Assembly: GCF_000196115.1 (NCBI RefSeq)
Contig: NC_005027.1
Location: 6,072,001-6,136,000, forward strand
DNA length: 64,000 nucleotides
Direction of reading: 5' to 3'
Source: Rhodopirellula baltica SH 1
GTDB taxonomy: Bacteria; Planctomycetota; Planctomycetia; Pirellulales; Pirellulaceae
Below, in pieces: positions 33,172-43,085 of the stretch. Position 1 is the stretch's first letter; each line of letters starts with the position of its first letter. The notes under the pieces are model-generated. The model was not told the origin of the DNA and searched no databases. It saw nothing but the letters and a program-made list of their open reading frames with translations. The position numbers were made by a program, and so were the translations under genes.

Positions 33172-34130
33172 GAGAGGACCTTCATCAGCAGCAGTGCGAC
33201 CGGGGCGGTGAATGTGAGGGAATCGATGCGATCAAGAATGCCGCCTTGCCCGGGCAAGACATTGCCGCTGTCCTTCACCCCTGCGGAACGTTTGATCGCG
33301 GACATGTTGAGATCGCCAAGAGTCCCCGCAATCGCGATTGCTAAACCAAAAACGCTGCTCGTTGCGTGCGACATGTCGGTTATGTTCGGGCCGATAAGAG
33401 TGGCTAGCGTGATTGTGGTGAGGGCGCCACCGATGAATCCTTCGACGGTCTTGTTGGGCGAAAGGGTCGGGGCGAGTTTGTGTCGTCCTAACGCCCTGCC
33501 GAACCATGCCGCGGTGATGTCGTTGACTTCCGTTACGCCAATCAACAACAAGAACCAACCCGGAAGTGCGAGTGACGGGGTCGGGTTGGATGGAAGCAAC
33601 AAAATTGATGCAGCAGGAAGACAGCCGGTCAGGGTGACTCCGTAAACAATGCCCCCAACGTTGCTTGTGAAGTGTTTCGTGGAAGCCGTCGCCATCAGCA
33701 CACTGCCCGCGATGATGACGCACGCCAGTGGGAGGCAAACGAGGAGCGTGTGGTCCGCACCCGCAGCGAGCCCCGCGTACAGCAATGCGATGCAGACGTA
33801 ACCTACCACCATGATCGGCATGGCGGGCAGAGCGTTTGTCCGGTCTTCGAAGTGGGGTTCAATAGCGGGTTGGCCGCTTTCGTCGTCGTGATGAAAAGCC
33901 AATCTCGCATATTCGCGGAGTGCGAGCGTGCTCACCGTCGCAAACAACAAGGAGGCGATGATCGTTCCACCGACTGCACACAGGAGAACCCATGTGGCAA
34001 CAATCCACCATGAAAGCAGGCTGCCCAATCGTTTGCGAGCCAGATCACTGGTCCAATCCCGCAGCGTTGCCAAGCGATAGATGGTGCCCACGAGCAACAA
34101 TCCAAACACAGAGATTGCAACGTTGGTCAT
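33168..34130 (-). CDS. cdsA: Phosphatidate cytidylyltransferase
   Basis: A 320-residue multi-pass membrane protein that makes CDP-diacylglycerol from phosphatidic acid and CTP. The C-terminal signature is LGDLNMSAIKRSAGVKDSGNVLPGQGGILDRIDSL, matching the CDS motif S-x2-KR-x4-KD-x5-PGHGG-x2-DRxD with Gln in place of the His of PGHGG. PNKTVEGFIGG upstream is also characteristic. It overlaps its neighbours by four bases on both sides. The operon supplies phosphatidic acid (lipid kinase) and consumes CDP-diacylglycerol (phosphatidyltransferase). Confidence 0.95.
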   Translation of the reverse strand: MTNVAISVFGLLLVGTIYRLATLRDWTSDLARKRLGSLLSWWIVATWVLLCAVGGTIIASLLFATVSTLALREYARLAFHHDDESGQPAIEPHFEDRTNALPAMPIMVVGYVCIALLYAGLAAGADHTLLVCLPLACVIIAGSVLMATASTKHFTSNVGGIVYGVTLTGCLPAASILLLPSNPTPSLALPGWFLLLIGVTEVNDITAAWFGRALGRHKLAPTLSPNKTVEGFIGGALTTITLATLIGPNITDMSHATSSVFGLAIAIAGTLGDLNMSAIKRSAGVKDSGNVLPGQGGILDRIDSLTFTAPVALLLMKVLS

Positions 34131-34840
34131 CGCGAGCTTCCTTCGATGGGACTTGTGTCTTCGCCAGTCTCACGAAATCGCCGCGATGAATGAGTGATGA
34201 TCAACGGGATCGCGATCACGACCGAACTGACCAGAAGAATCTTCCAGTCCACCACGGTCCACAGATCCAGTTGTCCCAAACGATCAACGCTGGGAAGACG
34301 AGAGCCCGCGAGTACGAAGACGACGTTGCTGGGGATCATGCCAATCAACGTTGTCCATGCGAATGTCGTAATCCGCACGTTGGTGGCGCCGGCCGAATAG
34401 TTCACTCCCGTGTAGGGTGCATGCAACAATCGAAGTGTCAGCAAACATGTCGCTTGGCCACCCACGTTGAGAGCGGATTCGATTTTTCGAACCAATCGAG
34501 GGACTTTTCGAAGTGCCCAATCGCGAAACATCAGTCGAACGGATAGCAAAGCGATGCAGGCGGCGATTGTCAGCGAAAGACTGACAATTGCCAGGCCGAT
34601 CCACAGACCGAACAGCCATCCGTAGAGGATGGATTTGCCTGTCGTTCCGGGGATCAACGACGTGAGAATGTAGATGCCAGTGGCTGCTGCGATTGAAAGG
34701 ATGGGATGGTCGTTGATCAGGGACCGAATCCACTTCTCGTTTTCCGCGATGGTTTCGTGATGCATGGAAGCATCCGAGAAATACCAAAGCGTCGCGAGAA
34801 GTGCCACGACCAGCACCAAGATCAGCCATCGTCGCATCAC
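34127..34840 (-). CDS. VTT-domain (TVP38/DedA-like) membrane protein
   Basis: A 237-residue protein with five or six hydrophobic segments. The VTT core is SLIPGTTGKSILYGWLFGLWIGLAIVSLSLTIAACIALLSVRLMFRDWA, followed by LLTLRLLHAPYTGVNYSAGATNVRITTFAWTTLIGMIPSNVVFVLAGS. Family members act in phospholipid transbilayer movement and membrane integrity. That suits its place inside an operon for phosphatidic acid and CDP-lipid synthesis. Four-base overlaps join it to the DksA-like gene upstream and cdsA downstream. It is distinct in sequence from the VTT-DUF547 fusion at 7-8.6 kb. Confidence 0.88.
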   Translation of the reverse strand: MMRRWLILVLVVALLATLWYFSDASMHHETIAENEKWIRSLINDHPILSIAAATGIYILTSLIPGTTGKSILYGWLFGLWIGLAIVSLSLTIAACIALLSVRLMFRDWALRKVPRLVRKIESALNVGGQATCLLTLRLLHAPYTGVNYSAGATNVRITTFAWTTLIGMIPSNVVFVLAGSRLPSVDRLGQLDLWTVVDWKILLVSSVVIAIPLIITHSSRRFRETGEDTSPIEGSSR

Positions 34841-35202
34841 ACGGCCATCAGTTGACTATTTTCACTTGCCTTTTGACATCGCACACACCGGCGAGCGTGA
34901 GGGACGACTTGCAGACGATTCATCGGAATCGATTTCCCGCAATCTTCGCAATCACCAAACGTTCCATCTCGCAATCGTTCCAGAGCCTCTTCAATGTCGG
35001 CCAGTTCGCGACTTTCTGATTCGGCCATGCGGCTGGTCAGTTCGCTGGCATGAGATTCAATGCCGCGATCACCGGCGTCGCCGACGGTATGATCACTGAC
35101 GTGCTGAAGCTCAGCGAACTCGGTGCGAACCATTTCCTGGATCTCCGCTGCTCGACGTTGAAGTTTGTTCACCAGGCTGCGGATCAGATCGTTTCGAGTC
35201 AT
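34837..35202 (-). CDS. DksA/TraR-family zinc-finger protein
   Basis: A 121-residue protein. The N-terminal part is a helical hairpin (LVNKLQRRAAEIQEMVRTEFAEL ... SRMAESESRELADIEEALERLRDGTFG). The C-terminal four-Cys zinc finger is CEDCGKSIPMNRLQVVPHARRCVRCQ. Such proteins enter the RNA polymerase secondary channel or act as small regulators. The coiled-coil tip lacks the classical DxxDxA pair of E. coli DksA, so ppGpp-type action is doubtful. ATG 35202 fits the family length; an upstream frame adds 18 unrelated residues. It overlaps the VTT gene by four bases. Confidence 0.9.
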   Translation of the reverse strand: MTRNDLIRSLVNKLQRRAAEIQEMVRTEFAELQHVSDHTVGDAGDRGIESHASELTSRMAESESRELADIEEALERLRDGTFGDCEDCGKSIPMNRLQVVPHARRCVRCQKASENSQLMAV

Positions 35203-35306
35203 TGTGTCACCTCGTTGTGGATTGGATGACTCCAATGGAAGCAACTGCCGCGCCAATTTGACAGCAAAACGACCGCGAACTTTTTTGCTTCGTCGCTGGC
35301 CTGCCC

Positions 35307-36245
35307 TTACGGCTGGGTGGCAGTTTGGAACGCACCGGGTGACTGCACGCCGACGGCTTCAGAATGACAGGCGACACGCATTGCTGCGGGGCGGACAGAA
35401 AACTCAACGCCGTCACTTTGTTCGGTTTCGCCATCCAAACTGTATGGCAGCGGAGGTGTGGACTCGACGCGAACCCAGCGAGCGGTGAAGGTCGCGATAC
35501 GCCCGGATTCGTGATACCAGCCAAACGTTGTGTCGACTCCCGCGGCCAACAATTCAGAAACGGGCATCACGGGCACAACCGTGACATCCAGCAAACCATC
35601 ATTGACTGTTGCCTCGGGCGCCACCGGAAACCCGCCACCGACATACCGACCGGATGCCACCGCTAATCCAAACACCTCAAACTTGGCTTGTGTGTCATCT
35701 TGAAAGGTCAACTCGAGTGAGTACTTCGGTAACGATGTCAGATGGGTGACGGCGGTGATCCAGTATGCCATCGATCCCCACCGTTGCTTGTCGGCCGAAC
35801 TGACTTCACCCGAAACCAATCCGCCGAAGCCAGCTGTGGCGGCGTTGATGATCAAGTGGGCGGAACCATTGCGAATGTCAATCAAATCAATTGGCGTTGC
35901 TGGTTGCTCTGTTGCGGTAGCGTAAGCGTCACGCCATGGCAGTCCGTGCATTCCGATTGAGCGAGCAAAGTCATTTCCGGTTCCGCCTGGGATTAAACCC
36001 AGTTCGAATCGATCCAGCATCTTTTCGTGGTCAAGTTTTTGGACCACCTTGGAGAGTGTCCCGTCGCCTCCGAAGATACAAAGCCGTTGTGGAGAGTTGT
36101 TTCGGATTTGATCAAGCCAATGGTCGTCTGGATCGAGTTTGACCAGATCATGTCCTCGCTCGCTCGCTGAACGCTCAAGGTCATCGCGACAACGATCCCA
36201 GCCGGACGCATGAGGGTTGCAGAGGATGGAAACGGATGAATTCAT
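35307..36245 (-). CDS. Diacylglycerol kinase-like lipid kinase
   Basis: A 312-residue protein of the YegS/DgkB catalytic family. It opens with SVSILCNPHASG and carries the nucleotide-binding GGDGT motif in LCIFGGDGTLSKVVQKL. LGLIPGGTGNDFARSIGM follows. The C-terminal beta-sandwich (GGFPVAPEATVNDGLLDVTVV) is also normal. It would phosphorylate diacylglycerol or a similar lipid to phosphatidic acid, the substrate of CdsA encoded three genes downstream. The start at 36245 is preferred over an upstream ATG at 36302 because family members begin at the first beta strand. The gap to the DksA-like gene is 104 bases. Confidence 0.9.
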   Translation of the reverse strand: MNSSVSILCNPHASGWDRCRDDLERSASERGHDLVKLDPDDHWLDQIRNNSPQRLCIFGGDGTLSKVVQKLDHEKMLDRFELGLIPGGTGNDFARSIGMHGLPWRDAYATATEQPATPIDLIDIRNGSAHLIINAATAGFGGLVSGEVSSADKQRWGSMAYWITAVTHLTSLPKYSLELTFQDDTQAKFEVFGLAVASGRYVGGGFPVAPEATVNDGLLDVTVVPVMPVSELLAAGVDTTFGWYHESGRIATFTARWVRVESTPPLPYSLDGETEQSDGVEFSVRPAAMRVACHSEAVGVQSPGAFQTATQP

Positions 36246-36474
36246 CGGTATGCGAATTGCAACAATGAGGAGCGGTGGGACAAGCTTGCTTGGTTTTGCC
36301 AATCCAAGCTGCCCGAGACGAAGCAGATGTTGCGGAGTCGATTGGTGCTTCAGCCGCTCGTGGTCGCCACGGTTTCAACACGGAACCAAGGCCAAAGACC
36401 GAACGGTTCATGTGCTTGCCAAATCCTTTCTCCGTACACGCTTCACGAACCTTTGAACGAGCAATCCGTGTGCC

Positions 36475-37389
36475 ATGAAAATCTTGCATATCTCCGACGT
36501 TCACTTCGGACCACCCTATTTGCCGAACGTCGGTGAGGCGTTGCTTCGGACGGCTCCCTCGATCGATCCAGACGTCGTGGTGGTCAGTGGTGATCTGACC
36601 CAACGGGCCAAACCGCAGCAGTTTCAACAGGCCGCTGAGTTCATCAAGCAACTGCCAGACGTTCCTCGGATTGTCATTCCAGGCAATCATGACGTGCCGC
36701 TATACCGAATCATGGAACGACTGACTGATCCGCATCGTTACTATCGCCAATACATCAGCAACGAACTGAACACGGTGCTTCAAACACCCGATGCCCTCTT
36801 CGTGGGCCTCGACTCCACCGCTCCGCGATCGGCCATCAGCAACGGACGCATTCATCCGTCACAACTCGATTTTTGTCGCGATGCATTTGGCAGTGTTCCG
36901 GATGGGTTGGCAAAGATTGTTGTCGCACATCATCACTTTGCGCCGGCACCAGACTACTTGCACGACCAAACGATGCCGAAGGCGAAGCGAGCGATCAACT
37001 TGTTCGTCAAGCTCGGAGTCGAACTGATTTTGGGCGGCCATTTGCACCGTGCCTTCATTGGCAACACGCTCGACTTCTATCCGGGTGCAGGTCGCGCTCA
37101 TGGCATTGTGATCGTCCAGTGTGGAACAACGACATCACGCCGTGGTCGAGGACGTGAGAAAGAGAAGAACTCGTTCAACGAGATTGACGTGACCGAGCAA
37201 ACGATCATCGTGACTCATCATATTTTTGACGATCAAACGGGCCAGTTCGCTCCTTTGAGCCGACATGAATTTGCCCGAGGTGGGCGTCGACTGGAAAACG
37301 CTTCCCCACGATCCAGCCACAATCCGCGTGCGACAAAGTCGATTGAATCCAACCCACTCCCTCAAACGCTTCGGTCGACGAGAGTGTAA
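36475..37389 (+). CDS. Metallophosphoesterase (Icc/CpdA-like)
   Basis: A 304-residue calcineurin-like phosphoesterase. Metal ligands lie in MKILHISDVHFG (D-x-H), VVVSGDLTQRA (GD), VIPGNHDVPLY (GNHD), IVVAHHHFAP (H) and LILGGHLHRAF (GHxH). Members act on cyclic nucleotides, phospholipids or other phosphodiesters, and the position next to a divergent lipid-kinase operon makes a phospholipid substrate reasonable but unproven. A 229-base intergenic region with room for divergent promoters separates it from the lipid kinase gene. The last 40 residues are basic and poorly conserved. Confidence 0.93.
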   Translation: MKILHISDVHFGPPYLPNVGEALLRTAPSIDPDVVVVSGDLTQRAKPQQFQQAAEFIKQLPDVPRIVIPGNHDVPLYRIMERLTDPHRYYRQYISNELNTVLQTPDALFVGLDSTAPRSAISNGRIHPSQLDFCRDAFGSVPDGLAKIVVAHHHFAPAPDYLHDQTMPKAKRAINLFVKLGVELILGGHLHRAFIGNTLDFYPGAGRAHGIVIVQCGTTTSRRGRGREKEKNSFNEIDVTEQTIIVTHHIFDDQTGQFAPLSRHEFARGGRRLENASPRSSHNPRATKSIESNPLPQTLRSTRV

Positions 37390-37737
37390 ACCAACGACGT
37401 CGTCAATCGTCCAAACAATCGCTCATCGAATGTGGGACATCAGCGGTTATGTGCTAAGTCGCACAGTCCAACAGCTAAGAAAGTTGACAGTCAGTGCCCG
37501 ACCGCACGATCCTTGGCGGTCCCAGCTTTTGGGAAGACATCTCTAGCTCAGTGAGCGGTCGCAAAGTGGGCCGTGTTCGGGGACGACGAACATCGTCTTC
37601 GCGATGGCGGTTAGTCAGTGACTTTTCGGTTGGATGTCTTTCGATGGCAGTCCTGTTTTCGTAAGGACCGTGTTTCCTTTGTGGCGTGGTCGTTCTTGTG
37701 GCCGCAGTTTTTTGCCCCAGTTTTTTGACACAGTGCA
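37390..37737. other. Intergenic region without a recognised gene
   Basis: About 350 bases between the phosphoesterase and cytochrome genes. A 13-base match to the interior of the 117-bp element (GGCGGTTAGTCAG, near 37607) may be chance or a worn relic. No convincing open frame or terminator was seen. Confidence 0.6.
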
Positions 37738-38583
37738 ATGCGTAGGCTTGGTATTTTTCGATCATCAAAGTTGCGGCTTGCGATCACGGGCGGCATGGTC
37801 GCGGGGACATTGGGTTGGATGGTGGGGGTGAATCAGGATACGGCATCTCGGGCAGCAACCAGACGTCCCGTTCCGGTGCGATTGGTTGCAACGAATCAAT
37901 CGTCATCGAGCCAGCCCTACCCGCCTGGAGAACTCGGCGAAATCGTGAGGCTCGGTGAGTCGCTGGTCAAAACAACCAACACGCATCCGCTATCGAGTCC
38001 GTTCGTTGGCAATTCGCTGAAGTGCACCTCCTGTCACCTGGATGCCGGTCGGCATAAAGAGGCGGGATCATTCATCGGAGTTGCGGCGGCGTACCCCGCT
38101 TACTCCCCCAGAGAGAAAAGCGTGATCACGCTCGAAGATCGGATTTTGAACTGTTTTATCCGAAGTCAGAATGGGACCCGGCCACCGAATGGTTCCAAGG
38201 TGCCGGTCGCGATTGCCGCTTACATCACTTGGCTATCACAGGGCACTCCCCTGAAGATGAACCCGGCAAAGCCGCTCGGTCCAAACCACATGACGCTGCT
38301 CGCCGAACCTCCCAAGGCACCCAGTGTTGATCGAGGTGAGTCGCTTTACATGGATCGCTGTGCTTCGTGTCATTCGGACGATGGATTGGGAAGCGATGAC
38401 GGGCCGCCGGTTTGGGGTGATCAATCTTTCAACGACGGTGCCGGGCTGGCTGGAGTGCAAAAAATGGCGTCCTGGCTTCAAGTCGCGATGCCTCTGGACG
38501 ACGCCGATTTGACCGACCAAGAGGCATACGACATCGCCGCTTACGTGAATTCGCACGATCGGCCAAACTTCGCACCGAACTGA
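37738..38583 (+). CDS. Exported diheme cytochrome c, TsdA-like
   Basis: A 281-residue protein with a basic N-terminus and a hydrophobic export segment (LAITGGMVAGTLGWMVGV). Two haem-binding motifs are seen: CTSCH (residues 96-100) and CASCH (208-212). Between them ILNCFIRSQNG holds Cys139 in the setting of the Cys haem-ligand of TsdA thiosulfate dehydrogenases (CxxRSxNG). VAMP near residue 251 could supply the Met ligand of the second haem. TsdA enzymes interconvert thiosulfate and tetrathionate in the periplasm. This would connect to the sulfur cluster at 12-17 kb, which should produce thiosulfate, but the two loci are 20 kb apart. Confidence 0.85.
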   Translation: MRRLGIFRSSKLRLAITGGMVAGTLGWMVGVNQDTASRAATRRPVPVRLVATNQSSSSQPYPPGELGEIVRLGESLVKTTNTHPLSSPFVGNSLKCTSCHLDAGRHKEAGSFIGVAAAYPAYSPREKSVITLEDRILNCFIRSQNGTRPPNGSKVPVAIAAYITWLSQGTPLKMNPAKPLGPNHMTLLAEPPKAPSVDRGESLYMDRCASCHSDDGLGSDDGPPVWGDQSFNDGAGLAGVQKMASWLQVAMPLDDADLTDQEAYDIAAYVNSHDRPNFAPN

Positions 38584-38900
38584 ACCCGGTCGCCTCTCAC
38601 TTTGTCATCCATGTCATGCTTAGTTCTAGCTGTTGAAGCGACCGAGAGCTGTTCCATTTATGTCGGCCGTTTTGGGCGATGTCTGGCTCCTGCATCGAGC
38701 AAAGATCGGTTTTGGATTCGACGGACTTGGAAGTCCATCGTACGGTTGGCCAGACCAAGAATGGGGCGTGACCGGTTGATGAGTTCGCGACTTCTGGATG
38801 GATGTGGTGCTTGCGGGTGCGAGTGCGTCAAAGCGGCCGAGTGCATCAAAGCGGAACTGAGAAGATGAATTTTTTGGTGGTGAGATAGGTTGGGATTGGA
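38584..38900. other. Intergenic region without a recognised gene
   Basis: Roughly 320 bases. Minus- and plus-strand open frames here show no family features. A short direct repeat (GTGCGTCAAAGCGG then GTGCATCAAAGCGG) lies near 38820-38855, upstream of the MFS gene. Confidence 0.6.
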
Positions 38901-40127
38901 ATGGATTTAGAACAAAAGCCTGCCTTGCCGTTGGGTGAGTTCGTGACCCTGATGGCGTTGATGATGGCCCTCGTCGCGTTGGCGATCGATGCGATGCTGC
39001 CCGCCTTGCCAATCATCGGTGAGGAACTCGGGGCCAAGCATGAGAACGACAGCCAACTCATCGTGTCATTGCTTTTCCTCGGCATGGCTCTGGGGCAACT
39101 GTTCTTTGGACCACTGTCAGACAGCATTGGCCGAAAGACGGCGTTGTGCGCCGGGCTCGGTCTGTTCGTTGTAGGGTCGATGGTCTCGCTGGTCGCGGAA
39201 AGCTTCACATGGGTGTTGGTGGGACGCTTCGTTCAGGGACTCGGCGTCGCCGGACCTCGCAGCGTTTCGTTGGCGTTGATCCGTGACCAATACGAAGGGC
39301 GGGCCATGGCACGAGTGATGTCGTTCGTGATGACCATTTTTATCTTGGTGCCAGTGATCGCGCCGACTTTGGGCCAAGCAATCCTTTGGGTGGCGAATTG
39401 GCGAGCGATTTTTGCGGTGCTCGCCGTCTTGGCTTTGATGCTGTTTGGTTGGTTCGCATGGCGACAGCCGGAAACACTCTTGCCGTCGCATCGAATGCCG
39501 TTCTCGCTGCAACGAATCCTTCACGTCTCACGCGAAGTTTGCACCAATCGTATCGCGTTTGGTTACACGATGGTCGCGGGTTTGGTGTCGGGGGCGTTTC
39601 TGGGGTTTTTGAGTTCGGCGGCTCAGATCTTTCAGCAACAATACGGACTCGGTTCGTTGTTTCCGATCTACTTTGCCGTGTTGGCATCGGCCGCCGGTGT
39701 TGCCTCGCTGATGAATGCCAATTTGGTAATGCGTTTTGGCATGAGAGCATTGATCAGCCACGCGATGCTATCGCTCGCCGTCACCTCGGCCGCTTTCTTT
39801 GGATTCGCATTTCTTCACGCCGGAAGTCCTCCGCTGTGGTGCACGATGGCTTATCTGCTCGCGATATTCTTTGCCATCGGAATCTTGTTTGGAAACTTAA
39901 ATTCCTTGGCGATGGAACCATTGGGGCATGTCGCTGGGATAGGATCCGCACTGGTTGGTTCGATTTCAACATTGATCTCTGTGCCGCTCGGTATCCTGAT
40001 CGGTCACAGTTACAACGGCACCATTTTGCCATTGGTAGGCGGTTTCGCGGTCCTGGGAGCATTGTCATTGCTGGTCATGCGATGGATCGAAAGTGCTGCG
40101 GTACAACCCTGTACAACCGTTTTATAA
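38901..40127 (+). CDS. MFS drug-resistance transporter (Bcr/CflA family)
   Basis: A 408-residue permease with 12 predicted membrane helices. Helix 1 has the Bcr/CflA pattern ALAIDAMLPALPIIGEELG, the loop 2-3 motif A is FFGPLSDSIGRKTAL, and helix 4-5 carries RFVQGLGVAGPRSVSLALIRDQYEG. It should export small toxic compounds in exchange for protons. It is a single-gene unit; no regulator is adjacent. The C-terminus ends in VQPCTTVL after the last helix. Confidence 0.93.
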   Translation: MDLEQKPALPLGEFVTLMALMMALVALAIDAMLPALPIIGEELGAKHENDSQLIVSLLFLGMALGQLFFGPLSDSIGRKTALCAGLGLFVVGSMVSLVAESFTWVLVGRFVQGLGVAGPRSVSLALIRDQYEGRAMARVMSFVMTIFILVPVIAPTLGQAILWVANWRAIFAVLAVLALMLFGWFAWRQPETLLPSHRMPFSLQRILHVSREVCTNRIAFGYTMVAGLVSGAFLGFLSSAAQIFQQQYGLGSLFPIYFAVLASAAGVASLMNANLVMRFGMRALISHAMLSLAVTSAAFFGFAFLHAGSPPLWCTMAYLLAIFFAIGILFGNLNSLAMEPLGHVAGIGSALVGSISTLISVPLGILIGHSYNGTILPLVGGFAVLGALSLLVMRWIESAAVQPCTTVL

Positions 40128-40295
40128 GCGGTTCGCTGTCTTTTGGTACATGCGAGTGGGCCGCGTCTCAAAGCGTCCTCGTGAACGACTACAATGCGTT
40201 TGCGACCTTCGACGTAGATGGTTGAACAGTTGCTCAAAAACCTGCGTCGGCGGCAGGGCAAGCTAAAAGAGTGACTCGAGGTGCAGGCGGATTGC

Positions 40296-43085
40296 ATGAA
40301 TTGTCGACAAATGACGCAAGCGTTTTTTGCGTTGGCACTCGTTTTTCTCCACATCGAATGCGTCCACGCTGAAGCGGTGGATTTTGAAAAGCAAATTCAG
40401 CCCATCTTCGCTGTCCACTGTTTGGAATGTCATGGTCCAGACGCACACGAGTCCGGTTTGCGACTCGATCAACGCGGTAACATGCTTCGCGGAGGCGACT
40501 ATGGCGAAGCTACCATCGTTCCCAATGATCCTGACGCGAGTTTTTTGCTCCGTGTGGTGAGTGGGGATGAACCCGATATGCAAATGCCTCCGGAGGGACC
40601 GCCACTCTCACCGGAACAGGTATCGCTTCTAGAACGCTGGGTCCAGGAAGGTGCCAATTGGCCGGGCCAAATGGATGCGGATGCCGATGAGGTCCACAGC
40701 GATCATTGGTCCCTGCAGCCCATCGCCGATATTCAACCGCCGCGGAGTCAAACGTCGCCGTCTCACCCAATTGATGCTTTCGTTGTCGAGTCGCTGAAGC
40801 AACGCGGTCTTCAACTGTCGACGCAAGCCGATGCCGCGACGTTGGCCCGACGTGTTTCGCTGGTCCTGACTGGACTTCCTCCGACCCCTGAGGAGGTTCG
40901 TGCGTTTGTTGAGCACCCAGAAGGTTTGGAATTCGCCTATGAGGAACTTGTTGACCGCTTGTTGGATTCACCTCGTTATGGCGAGCGGTGGGCCCAGCAT
41001 TGGTTGGATGTGATTCGGTGGGCGGAGACGGTTGGATTTGAGACGAATTCGCCTCGCCCCAATGCTTGGCCCTATCGCGACTGGGTCATCGACTCGCTCA
41101 ATGACGACAAACCTTACGATCGATTCCTCTTCGAACAATTGGCGGGCGACACCGTGGGCGAAGACGCCGCTCTCGGTTTTTTGGTCGCCGGTCCCGCCAA
41201 CTTGCCGGGCCAGATTGGGCGTGACGAAGAGGCGATGCGTCAGGCTCGACAAGACGAACTGGACGAAGTGATTCGCACTGTCTCGCAAGGGTTCTTTGGA
41301 TTGACCATCGGCTGCGCACGCTGTCACAACCACAAGTTCGATCCGATCCTGCAACGCGACTACTACTCCATGCAAGCGGTGTTTGCGGGGCTCACCTATG
41401 GAGAACGACGTCTACGCGGAGAGCAAAACGATGCGATGGCCGCGCAAGTACCCGCGGTTCGAGATCAGTTGAAAGCTCTACGCACCGAATTGGATACTTT
41501 ACGGCAAAACCATGACTTGCAGCCAGCCTTGGTCGACCGGCAAACGGAGACGTTTTCTCCGGTACTCGCATCCTCCGTTCGGATGAACATTCAAGCGACC
41601 GCGAATGGCTCGCCTGCTTCTTTGTACGAGTTCGAAGCCTGGACGGTCGCCACTGAGAAGCAGCCCGCCCGTAACGCAGCCTTGGCATTGAACGGTGCGA
41701 GGCCATCCGCATCCGGTTTCGCGTTGGCCAATCAAACTCGGCACTTTGACAATCTGGTGGATGGCCAGTCGGATCGACGTCAGGCCTTTCCGTGGGTTGC
41801 GGACAAAGGTGGTCCAGCTTGGCTGCAGGTTGACTTCAAAGAGCCAGTGATGATCGATCGAGTGGTCTGGGATCGTGGCAGCAGCGTGCCGGTGGACTAC
41901 ACCATCGAGATGCAACTTTTAGGATCCGATGACTGGCAGATCGTTGCCAGTCCAAAGAATCGCATGCTGCGTGAAGATGATTCGCGAAAAACGGATCAGA
42001 TTCAACTCGCGAATTTGAATTCCAATCAGGTGCAAGCATTGGTTGGCAAGCTCAGCGACATCCGTCAGACGCAAAAGAAGTTGAGCCGTTTGGCGGGAGG
42101 TCCCAAAGTCTACGCCGCAAGTTTTAACCCTTCGCCGGAGCCCACTTGGTTGCTTCGCCGCGGTGATGCCATGCAACCAACCAAAAAGCTGGCCCCCGCG
42201 ATTCCCATTGTGCTGGGCGATCTGGGAATGACGGTCGATCAGCACGAACCGGATCGTCGGCTCGGACTGGCGAAACACCTCACACGCCCCGATCACCCGT
42301 TGACCGCACGAGTCATCGTCAATCGGGTCTGGCAGAAACACTTTGGAACCGGATTGGTCGAAACGCCATCCGATTTTGGAGTCATGGGGGCCGCCCCGTC
42401 GCATCCTGAATTACTGGATTGGTTGGCGTCGGATTTTGTTGCCGGTGGTTGGTCTCTCAAGCGACTGCATCGTTTGATTGTGACGTCCAAAACGTTTCAG
42501 CAATCGAGTCAACCAAACTCAGAAGGCATCGCCATCGATGCCGATTCGCGATTGTTATGGAGGTTCCCAGCTAGGCGTCTCGAAGCAGAGGCAATTCGCG
42601 ATTCAATGTTGGTCGCCAGCGGCAAATTGAATTTGGAAATGGGCGGACCAGGATTCGATTTCTTTGACCGGCGTGGTGGGCTGTCAGACTACACCGCGAA
42701 GGAAACGTTTGATGAATCAGGTTGGCGGCGGATGATCTACGCTCACAAGATTCGCATGCAAGCCGTTGACATCTTTGGGGCGTTCGATTGCCCCGACGCT
42801 GGGCAGATGACTCCCAAGAGAACGCGATCGATCACACCGATTCAGTCCCTAAGTTTGCTGAACAGTCCCTTTGTGAATCGGCAGGCGGCATATTTTGCCG
42901 ATCGAGTTCAAACCGAAGCGGGGGAAAGTCTTTCGGACCAAATCGATCGTGCTTTTCAGATCGCATTGTCCCGAGCACCCAGCGAAATCGAACGAAGCAA
43001 GATGCATGACTTCGCGAGCGAACACGGTCTCGCACAACTTTGTCGAATTTTGATGAACACGAGCGAGTTCTTGTATATCCAATGA
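40296..43085 (+). CDS. Planctomycete cytochrome c / DUF1549 / DUF1553 protein
   Basis: A very large secreted protein of the type abundant in planctomycetes. From ATG 40296 it has a signal peptide ([20 protein letters not shown] comes shortly after the start). A PSCyt1 haem domain follows with [17 protein letters not shown] near residue 45. Then come DUF1549 ([45 protein letters not shown]), a coiled/discoidin-like middle ([11 protein letters not shown]) and DUF1553 ([44 protein letters not shown]). Function is unproven; proposed roles involve breakdown of sulfated polysaccharides or electron transfer. ATGs at 40281, 40296 and 40311 are all possible. It overlaps the DUF1501 gene by four bases. 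Confidence 0.9.
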   Translation: MNCRQMTQAFFALALVFLHIECVHAEAVDFEKQIQPIFAVHCLECHGPDAHESGLRLDQRGNMLRGGDYGEATIVPNDPDASFLLRVVSGDEPDMQMPPEGPPLSPEQVSLLERWVQEGANWPGQMDADADEVHSDHWSLQPIADIQPPRSQTSPSHPIDAFVVESLKQRGLQLSTQADAATLARRVSLVLTGLPPTPEEVRAFVEHPEGLEFAYEELVDRLLDSPRYGERWAQHWLDVIRWAETVGFETNSPRPNAWPYRDWVIDSLNDDKPYDRFLFEQLAGDTVGEDAALGFLVAGPANLPGQIGRDEEAMRQARQDELDEVIRTVSQGFFGLTIGCARCHNHKFDPILQRDYYSMQAVFAGLTYGERRLRGEQNDAMAAQVPAVRDQLKALRTELDTLRQNHDLQPALVDRQTETFSPVLASSVRMNIQATANGSPASLYEFEAWTVATEKQPARNAALALNGARPSASGFALANQTRHFDNLVDGQSDRRQAFPWVADKGGPAWLQVDFKEPVMIDRVVWDRGSSVPVDYTIEMQLLGSDDWQIVASPKNRMLREDDSRKTDQIQLANLNSNQVQALVGKLSDIRQTQKKLSRLAGGPKVYAASFNPSPEPTWLLRRGDAMQPTKKLAPAIPIVLGDLGMTVDQHEPDRRLGLAKHLTRPDHPLTARVIVNRVWQKHFGTGLVETPSDFGVMGAAPSHPELLDWLASDFVAGGWSLKRLHRLIVTSKTFQQSSQPNSEGIAIDADSRLLWRFPARRLEAEAIRDSMLVASGKLNLEMGGPGFDFFDRRGGLSDYTAKETFDESGWRRMIYAHKIRMQAVDIFGAFDCPDAGQMTPKRTRSITPIQSLSLLNSPFVNRQAAYFADRVQTEAGESLSDQIDRAFQIALSRAPSEIERSKMHDFASEHGLAQLCRILMNTSEFLYIQ

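Noticed and set aside
37600-37625. Possible further copy of the 117-bp element
   Set aside because: Only 13 bases match and no terminal inverted repeats were found.
38602-39012. Short open frames on both strands before the MFS gene
   Set aside because: No recognisable domain and low-complexity composition; treated as intergenic.
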